This document shows positions 8,846-16,560 of a stretch of 64,000 nt of DNA, piece after piece. Each line of letters starts with the position of its first letter. The first letter of the stretch is position 1. The position numbers were made by a program, and so were the translations under genes. The stretch lies in the NCBI GenBank assembly GCA_021770755.1, contig JAETQI010000011.1, positions 39,809-103,808 on the forward strand. The letters are read 5' to 3'. This DNA is from Lachnospiraceae bacterium (GTDB lineage: Bacteria > Bacillota > Clostridia > Lachnospirales > Lachnospiraceae). Under the pieces are notes generated by a model. That model saw only the letters and a program-made list of their open reading frames with translations, was not told where the DNA came from and ran no database searches.

Positions 8846-10199
8846 AGTTCACCCCGTTACTCTCGATCTCTACACAGACGCCATCCTCGGCGATCTTCCG
8901 GAAAAAACCGCGCTGAACCGATGCATCGGCAAGATCATAGCTGAAACTGAACACCAGTGTACTCCCATAGGAACAGATATTTCCTTTGATATGCTGCCCC
9001 TTCGACATGGCAAGGCATGAATGGAACATTTCCACATACGGCCTGTATACATCGTCGACCGTTATATTGCCTATGTTTGTGATCGTCGTAGTATTCGCGA
9101 GCGCCGACTGCGTATACACAACTCTCATGGCGATATTCTTGATCATCAGCGGCGCCGCGCGCGCCGCCAGTATCTTTTCATTCGACACATTGTATGAAAA
9201 AAGCCGCTCCAGGTTCTCTTTATTGATCTGTTGCTTGAGACTGTCCTTCACGATAGCGAGTACCTCCTCAAAGGCGTACTCTTCCTTGACAGGGTGAAAC
9301 TCCGCCGACACCATGGCAAAAAAATTCTTCGTCGTGATCGAGTTAAAATACGGCCGCAGATTGACGGGAACCGCCACCCGGACAGGTTTGTCGGAAGGCA
9401 TCCCATGCATACACTCCCTGTAGACGCTCCACACAAATACCCCTACCAGATATTCGTTGATGCTCACGCCATACTGATGGCACACCTTCTTAAGCTCCGG
9501 CACCTGCATATAGCCGTGCATCATTCCAAACTCACCCGGACTGAGCCGTTCGCCCTTTATCAGATATGCCTTTTTGGTCTGATAGCCCTTCTCGGAGCTC
9601 TTCCTGTAATTTTTCAGGAAGCTGTCCTCCCTGTTCAGCGAAGTGGTGCTGGCAAGCAGATCACCCTTCTCCCCCTTGAGCTCAGGGTGGGCAAGCCTCA
9701 GATACTGATACGTCAGCTCTTTCAGGAAATTGATACCGCCCATCCCGTCTGTCAGCACATGAAACACCTCCAGATTGATGCGGTATTTGTAATATGTGAC
9801 GCGGAACAGATAGCTGTTGTTCCGGTTCGGATAGATATATCTGCAGGGAAATGTCGTCTCCTCCCTGACCTTCGGCGCCGGCTTGCCGTTCTCCTCAAAA
9901 TAATACCAGAACACGCCCTGACGGAGCCTGAGATTAAAACCGTCAAATTTGGGCAGCACAATGTCAAGCGCCTGCTGCAGCAATTCCGGATCGATCCGTT
10001 CCGTCAGCGTGACACTGATGCGGTACACATTGCTCATACTATCGCCGGCTATCACGGGAAAAAGATGGGCCGTGTTATCCAGCTTGTCCCATCTGATCTC
10101 CCGCGTCGTACTCGTCGCCTTCACGAGCTTCGCCTTTTTTTCCTCTTTTCCATGTTCCTGCACAGGATCCGTTGTTTTTCTCTTCATAGACAGCCCCAT
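8838..10199 (-). CDS. Condensation/alcohol acetyltransferase-superfamily protein
   Basis: The 453-residue protein belongs to the CoA-dependent acyltransferase superfamily (condensation domains, wax-ester synthases, alcohol acetyltransferases). The catalytic HxxxDG is present as HVLTDGMGG near residue 157. Other typical parts are WDKLDNTAHLFP near the N-terminus and VPVNLRPYF in the middle. The substrate is unknown; transfer of an acyl group to a lipid or alcohol at the membrane would fit its coupled zinc-ribbon membrane partner. The first ATG (10199) has a weak ribosome site and ATG at 10187 is an alternative. Confidence 0.75.
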   Translation of the reverse strand: MGLSMKRKTTDPVQEHGKEEKKAKLVKATSTTREIRWDKLDNTAHLFPVIAGDSMSNVYRISVTLTERIDPELLQQALDIVLPKFDGFNLRLRQGVFWYYFEENGKPAPKVREETTFPCRYIYPNRNNSYLFRVTYYKYRINLEVFHVLTDGMGGINFLKELTYQYLRLAHPELKGEKGDLLASTTSLNREDSFLKNYRKSSEKGYQTKKAYLIKGERLSPGEFGMMHGYMQVPELKKVCHQYGVSINEYLVGVFVWSVYRECMHGMPSDKPVRVAVPVNLRPYFNSITTKNFFAMVSAEFHPVKEEYAFEEVLAIVKDSLKQQINKENLERLFSYNVSNEKILAARAAPLMIKNIAMRVVYTQSALANTTTITNIGNITVDDVYRPYVEMFHSCLAMSKGQHIKGNICSYGSTLVFSFSYDLADASVQRGFFRKIAEDGVCVEIESNGVNYE

Positions 10200-10231
10200 T
10201 TCACAATCGTGTTATCTATCATGCTATCTAT

Positions 10232-10260
10232 AGTATACTCTTAAATGCAGGCTGTATCAA
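10232..10260 (-). promoter_or_regulatory. Promoter of the acyltransferase-like gene
   Basis: TTGATA (10255-10260), a 17-base spacer and TATACT (10232-10237), about 35 bases upstream of the coding region. Confidence 0.6.
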
Positions 10261-10274
10261 GAAAAAATATCCAA

Positions 10275-10826
10275 CTAATCCAGCGCCGCCCTCCTCACGC
10301 GCACGCGAACCTGTGAACCCACGATCAGTGCGAGCGCCATCTTCGCAAGATCCCCTGCAATAAACGGGTAAACGCCTGCCACAAGTGCCGCACCAAGGCT
10401 TAAATCCGCCTGATACGCAAGCCATATCGTTCCAAAGGCATACGTCACTATAGTCCCCGCAACCATACCTGCAAAGCTGATCCCAATCTGCCCGTTCCAT
10501 CTGTCAATGCAGTACCCGCAGATCAGCGCCATAAAGATAAATCCGATCAGGTATCCTCCCGTTGGGCCAAAGAGCTTCTCCGGGCCGCTCGTGAACGCCG
10601 AGAACACTGGCAGCCCCACAAGCCCCAGCAGCAGATACACGAGATAGCTGATCGTCCCGCGCCGCATTCCCAGAATATAGACCGAAAAATAGATCGCGAG
10701 ATTTGTCAGCGAGATCGGCACCGGACTAAACGGCAGCGCCAGCGACAACGGTCCCGCGATGCATGTGACCGCCGCCATCAGACCGATCAGGGTGATTTCT
10801 TTTGTCTTTGTGTTCATAGTTTTCAT
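10275..10826 (-). CDS. bioY: Biotin transporter BioY (ECF substrate-binding component)
   Basis: The 183-residue integral membrane protein has about six helices. The BioY signature is visible: VPISLTNLAIYFSVYILGMRRG, then SGPEKLFGPTGGYLIGF. It binds biotin and works with the energy-coupling EcfAAT module, which is encoded elsewhere. The ATG lies just downstream of a BirA-type operator, so biotin should repress it. No biotin biosynthesis genes are in the window, which points to uptake. Confidence 0.93.
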   Translation of the reverse strand: MKTMNTKTKEITLIGLMAAVTCIAGPLSLALPFSPVPISLTNLAIYFSVYILGMRRGTISYLVYLLLGLVGLPVFSAFTSGPEKLFGPTGGYLIGFIFMALICGYCIDRWNGQIGISFAGMVAGTIVTYAFGTIWLAYQADLSLGAALVAGVYPFIAGDLAKMALALIVGSQVRVRVRRAALD

Positions 10827-10839
10827 CCTCCGTTCTTAA

Positions 10840-10891
10840 TTGTTAACCATCGTTGTATTTATAGTTTACAATTATCCCGCACAAATGTCAA
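10840..10891 (-). promoter_or_regulatory. bioY promoter with BirA operator
   Basis: The half-sites TTGTTAACC (10840-10848) and AGTTTACAA (10863-10871) form the 9-14-9 inverted repeat of the Firmicute BirA operator. The -35 is TTGACA (10886-10891). The -10 TAAACT (10863-10868), 17 bases away, lies inside one half-site. Confidence 0.85.
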
Positions 10892-10947
10892 TACCCAGCT
10901 TTCATCTGCCCGACCGTGTTCGCTCAATATTTTTAGACACAAAAAAA

Positions 10948-11021
10948 TGGAAGCAAGGGGGCTCGAACCCCTGACCTCTCGCGTGTGAGGCGAACGCTCA
11001 TCCCGGCTGAGCTATGCTTCC
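10948..11021 (-). tRNA. tRNA-Val (anticodon CAC)
   Basis: A complete 74-base cloverleaf: acceptor GGAAGCA/TGCTTCC with discriminator A, T-loop GGTTCGAGCC, anticodon loop CTCACAC giving CAC for GUG codons. CCA is not encoded, and a T-run follows the 3' end. Confidence 0.95.
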
Positions 11022-11059
11022 AAAAAAATGTCTCCTTATATAACTCTCCTTAGGAGAAA

Positions 11060-11132
11060 TGGAGATAGCGAGACTCGAACTCGTGACCTATACGTTGCGA
11101 ACGTATCGCTCTCCCATCTGAGCTATATCCCC
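11060..11132 (-). tRNA. tRNA-Ala (anticodon CGC)
   Basis: A complete 73-base cloverleaf: acceptor GGGGATA/TATCTCC with the G3-U70 pair that marks alanine identity, anticodon loop TTCGCAA giving CGC for GCG codons. CCA is not encoded. It is upstream of tRNA-Val in the same unit. Confidence 0.95.
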
Positions 11133-11141
11133 ATGCAATAA

Positions 11142-11169
11142 ATTATACCACAATTCGCGCAGAATGCAA
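11142..11169 (-). promoter_or_regulatory. Promoter of the tRNA-Ala/tRNA-Val unit
   Basis: TTGCAT (11164-11169), a 16-base spacer and a perfect TATAAT (11142-11147), 10 bases before the tRNA-Ala 5' end. Confidence 0.75.
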
Positions 11170-11258
11170 GCAAAAAAACAAAAAAATACTGTATTTTTCC
11201 CTGTATCTGTGATATACTCGTAAATAGAATAAAACGGCTGCACACAGGAGGTTTCCCC

Positions 11259-11621
11259 ATGCACTCAATCATAAACATTCTGGAACTGATACTGACCTGC
11301 ATTGTTGAGATCAGCACGATCCTCCTGGAGCTTTTCGGAGTTGCCATCCTGGTCTTTACAGCGGTAAAATGCTTCCTGTACTGGATCAAGCACGACTCCC
11401 GGATCCGTCTGGAGCTGGCACAGGGGATCGCACTGTCGCTCGAGTTCAAGATGGGCAGCGAGGTGCTCCGCACCGTCGTCGTGCGCGAGTGGGGCGAGCT
11501 TGGCATCCTCGGCGTCATCATCCTGCTGCGCAGCATCCTCACTTTCCTGATCCACTGGGAGATCAAGCACGAGGAAAAAGCGCTGTCACTGGACAAAAAG
11601 GAAAGCACAGAAGAAAATTAA
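11259..11621 (+). CDS. DUF1622 small membrane protein
   Basis: The 120-residue protein has two or three membrane helices (about 8-45 and 78-97) around the conserved cytosolic stretch LELAQGIALSLEFKMGSEVLRTVVV, which is the DUF1622 signature. The role is unknown. The ATG follows an AGGAGG-type site. It is followed closely by the SprA-type gene, with no terminator between, so the two may form a unit. Confidence 0.85.
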   Translation: MHSIINILELILTCIVEISTILLELFGVAILVFTAVKCFLYWIKHDSRIRLELAQGIALSLEFKMGSEVLRTVVVREWGELGILGVIILLRSILTFLIHWEIKHEEKALSLDKKESTEEN

Positions 11622-11662
11622 TAAAATAACAGATGTCATATAACGAAAAGGAGGTCTGCCAT

Positions 11663-12202
11663 ATGACAATCGGCAATATTTCGGGACTGTATCCCAACTA
11701 TTCCCCATATTCAAATCCAATCACCGCGTCTGCCAGACCGGCAGACGGCACTGTCAGCACAAGTGCGGTCAACCCGTCCGAGGAGACCGACCAGCACAGC
11801 GCTGATCCCGACAAGGTCAAGAAACCTGGAAAACGCTCCTCACCCGAGGATTGTGAGACCTGTGCCAACCGCAAATATCAGGACGGCTCCGACGAGGGCA
11901 ATGTCTCTTTTAAGTCAGCGTCCCACATCTCGCCCGAGTCAGCAGGCGCAAAGGTGCGCGCCCACGAGGGAGAGCATGTATCCAACGCGTACAAGAAAGC
12001 GGCACAGAAGGACGGCAAAGTACTCAATGCCTCCGTGTCCATCCACACATCGATCTGTCCCGAATGCGGACGTACATATGTTTCTGGCGGTGTGACACAC
12101 ACGCAGATCAAGTATTCCAACGAGGACAATCCATACACCAAAAATCAGAAAGAGCTCGACGCTGCAAAGTTCAAGGGCGCAAATATCGACTACGCAGCAT
12201 GA
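11663..12202 (+). CDS. SprA-related putative zinc metalloprotease
   Basis: A 179-residue protein in which HEGEH at about 101-105 matches the HExxH zincin motif. Two CxxC pairs (CETC near 64, CPEC near 132) could form a zinc finger. It resembles the SprA-related (catalase-like) family, annotated as putative metalloproteases; no substrate is known. The disordered N-terminal 50 residues are rich in Ser, Thr and Pro. I chose ATG 11663 because AAAGGAGG precedes it at about 9 bases; an in-frame ATG at 11633 lacks a ribosome site. Confidence 0.75.
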   Translation: MTIGNISGLYPNYSPYSNPITASARPADGTVSTSAVNPSEETDQHSADPDKVKKPGKRSSPEDCETCANRKYQDGSDEGNVSFKSASHISPESAGAKVRAHEGEHVSNAYKKAAQKDGKVLNASVSIHTSICPECGRTYVSGGVTHTQIKYSNEDNPYTKNQKELDAAKFKGANIDYAA

Positions 12203-12228
12203 CAGCCGTCACCGATACAGAAACCACC

Positions 12229-12266
12229 AAAACGGATTGAATGTTCCCTGCCATTCAATCCGTTTT
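12229..12266 (+). terminator. Terminator after the SprA-type gene
   Basis: A 15-base perfect stem (12229-12243 with 12252-12266) with an 8-base loop, followed by ATTTTT on the plus strand. It also lies just downstream of the convergent M56 protease gene and may stop it too. Confidence 0.85.
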
Positions 12267-12293
12267 ATTTTTCAATCACGCTCCAATGCTCTG

Positions 12294-14120
12294 TTAACGC
12301 CGGATTTCGTGATGATTTTCCGTCATCCTGTGAAACGCTGCCTTCTGAACCGTCTCCGCATCGATCAGCCAGTATGTATCGTCATTGCAGACGATCGTCC
12401 CCTCAATGTCACCGATCCTTTTCTCCCCAGAAAGACCAGCCATGATCTCCGTTGACAGGTCATCACCTGTAAGCGGGAGGATTCTGCCATCCGCACGGTT
12501 TCCGGAATAATAATTCAGTATTACATACACCGCATCATCAATTACGATCGATGACACCTGCGTATCCGTCATCGCGATATCCTGCATGACAGGCTGTACA
12601 ACTCCATTCCGGACATCGACCCGCCACAGATTCCCTGTGATCACCTCTCCTGTTCTGTCTCCCGCCATGACATACGCCACCGCATCACTGCCCTGTTCCT
12701 CTTCGCCTGACTGTTTCGCTGCGGATGCATTTTCCGCATATGCGAATGTGCGGAAATCCGATACCTCGCCCGACATAATGTCCGACGCCAGCAGAATCCT
12801 TGTGTACGCGTTTTCTCCTTCCGTCCCTTCGATCGTGCCGGATTTCCAGTTGACCTGTTTTTTCGTGGCTGAACGATTCAGATCCTTGCTGACTCTGAAA
12901 TCTGCAGCCTGTACATCTGAAATATCCAGTGTTGTCTGCTCCTGGTTCTTTGGATTCAGGCTCACATGCTGCGGTTTAAAAACCAGTCCCGCCATCACGA
13001 CAAGCACGCCGCACAGCATCAATGTGGACACTATCGTATTTCTCTCCCTGTACTGCAGTACATTTGTGATCCTGTATTTCAGCGAGGGTTCGCCAAATGT
13101 GATCGGTGTCAGGGTATACCCGTTCTGCCGTGCCGCGTATTTCAACAGACTCTCCGCGTATTTTTTCCGGATGTCATCATCCGCATTGGCGATCACCGCC
13201 TCATCACAGGATATCTCCATATCCCTCACAAACAAAAAGTACGCCGCCCACACCAGCGGATTAAACCAGTGGATCACCGCGACCGCAAAAAAGAGCGGTT
13301 TAACAATATAGTCCCTCCTCCTTCTGTGATAACTCTCGTGGGCGATAACATAAGTGCACTCCCCTGCATCAATCGACCGCGGCAGATAGATCACAGGCGG
13401 GAACAATCCCCACAAAAAAGGTGACTCAATTCCGTCTACCGTCCGAATCGCAGCACCTGCATACTCCCCAGCGACGCAGTCTCCCAAAAACGGCTCCGCG
13501 TTCTTAAGCTTTCCCCGAAACTTCCAGACCGTCCACATATTCCCTGCCGCCAACAGGAACACTCCGGTTCCCCACACAAGCGCCATGACCGCCCTTCGCG
13601 CCCCACCGTCATCCGTGCGGTATTCATGGTACGTTGTCTCCTCATTCAAATCAATACCTGGAACACCCCCCATCCTATTGGATACATACTCGTGACTGCT
13701 GCCTTCTGTCTCCACGGCCTGTTCATTCGGAATATAGTCGGTCTTTCCCTCCGCTCCGTCCTGAATATATGTCGTCGCACTGTTCGAGTCCGTACCCGGA
13801 ACACCACTCCCGCCAATCGGTTCATAGTGATGGGATACCTCAGAACCGATCACCGTCTGCACGATCTGCTCATTCGGCAGATAATCCGTTTTCCGCTCCG
13901 ATCCGGCAATATCAAAGTCTGCGATCCATGCCGGCACAAGGCTGAACGGTCCCTCCAGCCGGAACGGAATGCAGAGATTGACAAAGACTACAAACCACAA
14001 AAAGTACACAAACTTCCTCTCCCATCGCATCAGGAAAGCCCGCAGAACCATCACTACCACGATCGTATAGCAGCTAACCATACTGATGTTCAATATCCTG
14101 ACAAACACCTCACCCTGCAT
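12294..14120 (-). CDS. BlaR1-like M56 membrane sensor protease with FliF-like loop
   Basis: The 608-residue protein has N-terminal membrane helices (about 8-30 and 37-52), an outside loop (about 55-175), a third helix (about 177-196) and the M56 zinc site HESYH at 261-265, then CDEAVI. A fourth helix (about 360-380) leads to an extracytoplasmic C-terminal sensor region without a penicillin-binding fold that I can recognise. By family it senses a signal outside and inactivates the BlaI-type repressor encoded 24 bases upstream. Oddly, loop residues 74-168 contain three partial copies of a FliF segment: TDYLPNE, SHHY...GVPGTDSNS, TDYIPNE, SHEY...GGVPGIDLN. The same motifs occur in FliF encoded at 53728-55341. 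The ligand is unknown. Confidence 0.85.
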   Translation of the reverse strand: MQGEVFVRILNISMVSCYTIVVVMVLRAFLMRWERKFVYFLWFVVFVNLCIPFRLEGPFSLVPAWIADFDIAGSERKTDYLPNEQIVQTVIGSEVSHHYEPIGGSGVPGTDSNSATTYIQDGAEGKTDYIPNEQAVETEGSSHEYVSNRMGGVPGIDLNEETTYHEYRTDDGGARRAVMALVWGTGVFLLAAGNMWTVWKFRGKLKNAEPFLGDCVAGEYAGAAIRTVDGIESPFLWGLFPPVIYLPRSIDAGECTYVIAHESYHRRRRDYIVKPLFFAVAVIHWFNPLVWAAYFLFVRDMEISCDEAVIANADDDIRKKYAESLLKYAARQNGYTLTPITFGEPSLKYRITNVLQYRERNTIVSTLMLCGVLVVMAGLVFKPQHVSLNPKNQEQTTLDISDVQAADFRVSKDLNRSATKKQVNWKSGTIEGTEGENAYTRILLASDIMSGEVSDFRTFAYAENASAAKQSGEEEQGSDAVAYVMAGDRTGEVITGNLWRVDVRNGVVQPVMQDIAMTDTQVSSIVIDDAVYVILNYYSGNRADGRILPLTGDDLSTEIMAGLSGEKRIGDIEGTIVCNDDTYWLIDAETVQKAAFHRMTENHHEIRR

Positions 14121-14144
14121 ACTGCCCTCATCCCCTTCCGCATC

Positions 14145-14504
14145 TCAATCCTTGTACTCATCGATCAGCGTCACAAGCTCCTCGATATCATTTTTGCTGA
14201 GCTTCTTTCTCTTTAGAAAAGCGGCGACAAAGTTTGGCAGAGAGCCATTGTGGTTCTCCTGCAGATACTGCTCTCCCTTGCGGCCTGTGTACTCCTCCTT
14301 GCTGATCTTTGACGTGACGACAGCCGCCTGGTTCTGAAAAATGTCATTCTCGCAGATCTTGCGCAGCACCGTGTACGTCGTTGACTTCTTCCACCCAAAC
14401 CGCTGTGCCGCCAGCTTCACCAGCTCCCCGCTCCGTATCGGCTCTTTCTCCCAGATCAGCTCCGCCAGGAGATTCTCCGCTTCCGTCATGATGTATGTAA
14501 CCAT
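14145..14504 (-). CDS. BlaI/MecI-family transcriptional repressor
   Basis: The winged-helix protein of about 119 residues represses its own operon until cleaved through the partner M56 protease. Typical elements are the N-terminal E-x-x-L-L-A-E-L-I-W helix, the recognition region WKKSTTYTVLRKI, and a C-terminal dimerisation helix (NDIEELVTLIDEY). I chose ATG 14504 because AGGAGG lies 9 bases before it; the ATG at 14510 is only 3 bases from that site. It is first in the operon with the M56 gene, preceded by a promoter with a 9-8-9 dyad. Confidence 0.9.
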   Translation of the reverse strand: MVTYIMTEAENLLAELIWEKEPIRSGELVKLAAQRFGWKKSTTYTVLRKICENDIFQNQAAVVTSKISKEEYTGRKGEQYLQENHNGSLPNFVAAFLKRKKLSKNDIEELVTLIDEYKD

Positions 14505-14532
14505 ATACATTATCCTCCTATCCGGTTTATAT

Positions 14533-14577
14533 GATTTAAACCAATTTTAGTTTAAATCATTTAGACCTGTTTGTCAA
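14533..14577 (-). promoter_or_regulatory. blaI-M56 promoter and candidate BlaI-type operator
   Basis: The -35 is TTGACA (14572-14577) and the -10 TAAACT (14549-14554), with a 17-base spacer. A perfect inverted repeat, GATTTAAAC (14533-14541) and GTTTAAATC (14550-14558), overlaps the -10. It is not the TACA/TGTA type of staphylococcal bla operators. Confidence 0.65.
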
Positions 14578-14591
14578 TAGATAATGTAAAA

Positions 14592-14621
14592 AAGGAGTTG
14601 TCCCGTGCGGAACAACCCCTT
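14592..14621 (-). terminator. Terminator after tsf
   Basis: The stem AAGGGGTTGTTCC/GGGACAACTCCTT with two G-T wobbles and a GCAC loop, followed by TTTTTT on the minus strand. It closes the rpsB-tsf unit. Confidence 0.85.
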
Positions 14622-14639
14622 CCAGAATATTCTATCAAA

Positions 14640-15575
14640 TTACATACCTGCCTGCGCAGCCACCTCAGCCGCAAAATCGTCAACCTTCTTCTCGATTCCC
14701 TCACCAGTCTCGAAACGGACAAACTTTCTGATCTTGATCTCTGTCCCATTCTCCTTGGATACAGTGTCGAGATACTGCTTAACAGTCTGCTTTCCGTCCT
14801 CAGCCTTTACATAAACCTGCTCGAGCAGACATACTTCTTTGAGTTCCTTGTTGAGACGGCCAATCACTGCTCCCTCGATCACCTTCTCCGGTTTTCCAGC
14901 CATCTTCGGATCGTTCTTGATCTGCTCGGCAATGATCTCCTTCTCATGAGCCTTGTACTCCTCGGAAACCTCCTCCGAAGACACATACTTCGGGTAGAGT
15001 GCCGCAACCTGCATCGCAAGGTTGTTGAGCGCTTCCTTCACTGCATCGTTTACCACTGCTGTCTCTGCATCCACGATCACACCGATCTTGCCGCCGCCAT
15101 GTGTATAGGTCACGACACAGCCGTTCTCAGCTACAACCTTCTCAAACCTTCTGATGCTCAGCTTCTCGCCGATCACAGCGATCTTCTCAACCAAAGCATC
15201 CTTGACCGTCTTGGAAGCGTCCTCGTTCCACGCCTCTGCAAGAAATGCGTCGATATCTGCCGCCGATGTTGTGAGCGCCTGCTTAGCCACTGCCGTTACA
15301 TAGCTCTGGAACTGCTCGTTCTTTGCGACAAAGTCTGTCTCGGAGTTTACTTCCACGACAGCCGCTACCTGATCGCCCTCTGTGAGCACCCTGCAGAGTC
15401 CCTCCGCCGCAATACGGTTCGCTTTGTTCTCTGCCTTAGCCTGTCCTTTTTTCCTCAAATATTCAACAGCTTCGTCCATGTTTCCGTCTGTCTCGTTCAG
15501 TGCTTTCTTGCAATCCATCATGCCAGCACCGGTCATCTCTCTCAACTCTTTTACCATTGCTGCTGTAATAGCCAT
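14640..15575 (-). CDS. tsf: Translation elongation factor Ts
   Basis: The 311-residue guanine nucleotide exchange factor for EF-Tu. It opens with the UBA-like domain (VKELREMTGAGMMDCKKAL) and contains the TDFVAKNE motif that contacts EF-Tu. It is full length, with an AGGAGG site, 42 bases after rpsB and co-transcribed with it. Confidence 0.97.
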   Translation of the reverse strand: MAITAAMVKELREMTGAGMMDCKKALNETDGNMDEAVEYLRKKGQAKAENKANRIAAEGLCRVLTEGDQVAAVVEVNSETDFVAKNEQFQSYVTAVAKQALTTSAADIDAFLAEAWNEDASKTVKDALVEKIAVIGEKLSIRRFEKVVAENGCVVTYTHGGGKIGVIVDAETAVVNDAVKEALNNLAMQVAALYPKYVSSEEVSEEYKAHEKEIIAEQIKNDPKMAGKPEKVIEGAVIGRLNKELKEVCLLEQVYVKAEDGKQTVKQYLDTVSKENGTEIKIRKFVRFETGEGIEKKVDDFAAEVAAQAGM

Positions 15576-15617
15576 CTTCTATATTCCTCCTGCTTCCTTT
15601 ATCTTCTATCTGAAAAA

Positions 15618-16352
15618 CTATTCTGCTGCTTCCTCTACAGCCTCTTCCGGCTCTGCGTCCGTCATGATCTCGCCCTGGTTCGCCTCGATCACTGCATCCG
15701 CCATGGCTGATACGATCAGCTTGACCGCCCTGATCGCGTCATCGTTACCCGGAATGACGTAATCGAGTTCCTCCGGATCACAGTTCGTATCCGCGATACC
15801 GATCAGAGGGATCCCAAGTGTATGAGCCTCCTGCACGCAGATCCTCTCCTTCTTCGGATCTACAACAAAGATCGCGTCAGGGATCTTCTTCATGTTCTTG
15901 ATGCCGCCAAGGTTTCTCTCAAGCTTCTCCCACTCCTTCTTGAGTTTGATCACTTCCTTCTTCGGAAGAACGTCAAAAGTTCCGTCCTCAGACATAGTCT
16001 CGATCGCCTTGAGTCTGTCGATCCTGCTCCTGATCGTCTTGAAGTTTGTGAGCATACCGCCCAGCCATCTCTCATTTACATAGAACATGTTGCAGCGCTC
16101 CGCCTCTGTGCGGACTGCGTCCTGAGCCTGTTTCTTTGTTCCGACAAAAAGGATCGTACCGCCCTGTGCTGCGATGTCTGCCACAGCCTTGTAAGCCTCA
16201 TCGACTTTTCCTACGGATTTCTGCAGGTCGATGATATAGATACCGTTTCTCTCTGTGAAGATATAGGGAGCCATCTTAGGGTTCCATCTTCTCGTCTGAT
16301 GTCCAAAATGAACACCCGCCTCTAACAACTGCTTCATTGAAATAACACTCAT
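15618..16352 (-). CDS. rpsB: 30S ribosomal protein S2
   Basis: The 244-residue protein of the small ribosomal subunit. It begins with [22 protein letters not shown], a classic S2 start, and has FVGTKKQAQ and [13 protein letters not shown] 15-residue Glu/Ala-rich tail follows. GGAGG precedes the ATG. Its leader contains a stable hairpin. The position after the flagellar/sigD block is the same as in Bacillus subtilis. Confidence 0.97.
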   Translation of the reverse strand: MSVISMKQLLEAGVHFGHQTRRWNPKMAPYIFTERNGIYIIDLQKSVGKVDEAYKAVADIAAQGGTILFVGTKKQAQDAVRTEAERCNMFYVNERWLGGMLTNFKTIRSRIDRLKAIETMSEDGTFDVLPKKEVIKLKKEWEKLERNLGGIKNMKKIPDAIFVVDPKKERICVQEAHTLGIPLIGIADTNCDPEELDYVIPGNDDAIRAVKLIVSAMADAVIEANQGEIMTDAEPEEAVEEAAE

Positions 16353-16480
16353 GTCTTACCTCCATTTTCTGCGGGATCACCGCGCTTCCGTCCGCTTCAT
16401 CCCTGCGGGCTACTATCCTGTACAGGTGCATGGACCGCAGATCTGCGAACGTGAATACTATATGAATCAAATAATGTTGC

Positions 16481-16515
16481 TGTCGTGGCTGCAATACCCG
16501 GATACAGCCACAACA
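16481..16515 (-). promoter_or_regulatory. Hairpin in the rpsB leader (candidate S2 autoregulatory element)
   Basis: GTGGCTG (16485-16491) pairs with CAGCCAC (16505-16511) and extends past one mismatch. It starts within about 5 bases of the predicted transcript start. Autoregulation by S2 is known in several bacteria; a role for this fold is inferred. Confidence 0.4.
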
Positions 16516-16520
16516 GTAAT

Positions 16521-16549
16521 AATATAACACAAAAAGACCTCCTGTGCAA
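16521..16549 (-). promoter_or_regulatory. rpsB-tsf promoter, nested in the preceding terminator
   Basis: TTGCAC (16544-16549), a 17-base spacer and TATATT (16521-16526). The -35 occupies the loop of the upstream terminator. Confidence 0.65.
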
Positions 16550-16560
16550 GAGGTTTTTTT
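16531..16560 (-). terminator. Terminator at the end of the flagellar/chemotaxis transcript
   Basis: AAAAAAACCTC and GAGGTCTTTTT (minus strand) pair around an 8-base loop, right at the stop codon of the MltG-like gene. Confidence 0.75.

Noticed and set aside
14571..15710. A 379-codon plus-strand frame opposite tsf/rpsB
   Set aside because: It is composed mostly of Leu, Cys, Ser and His and spans the end of one real gene and the start of another, with no ribosome site.
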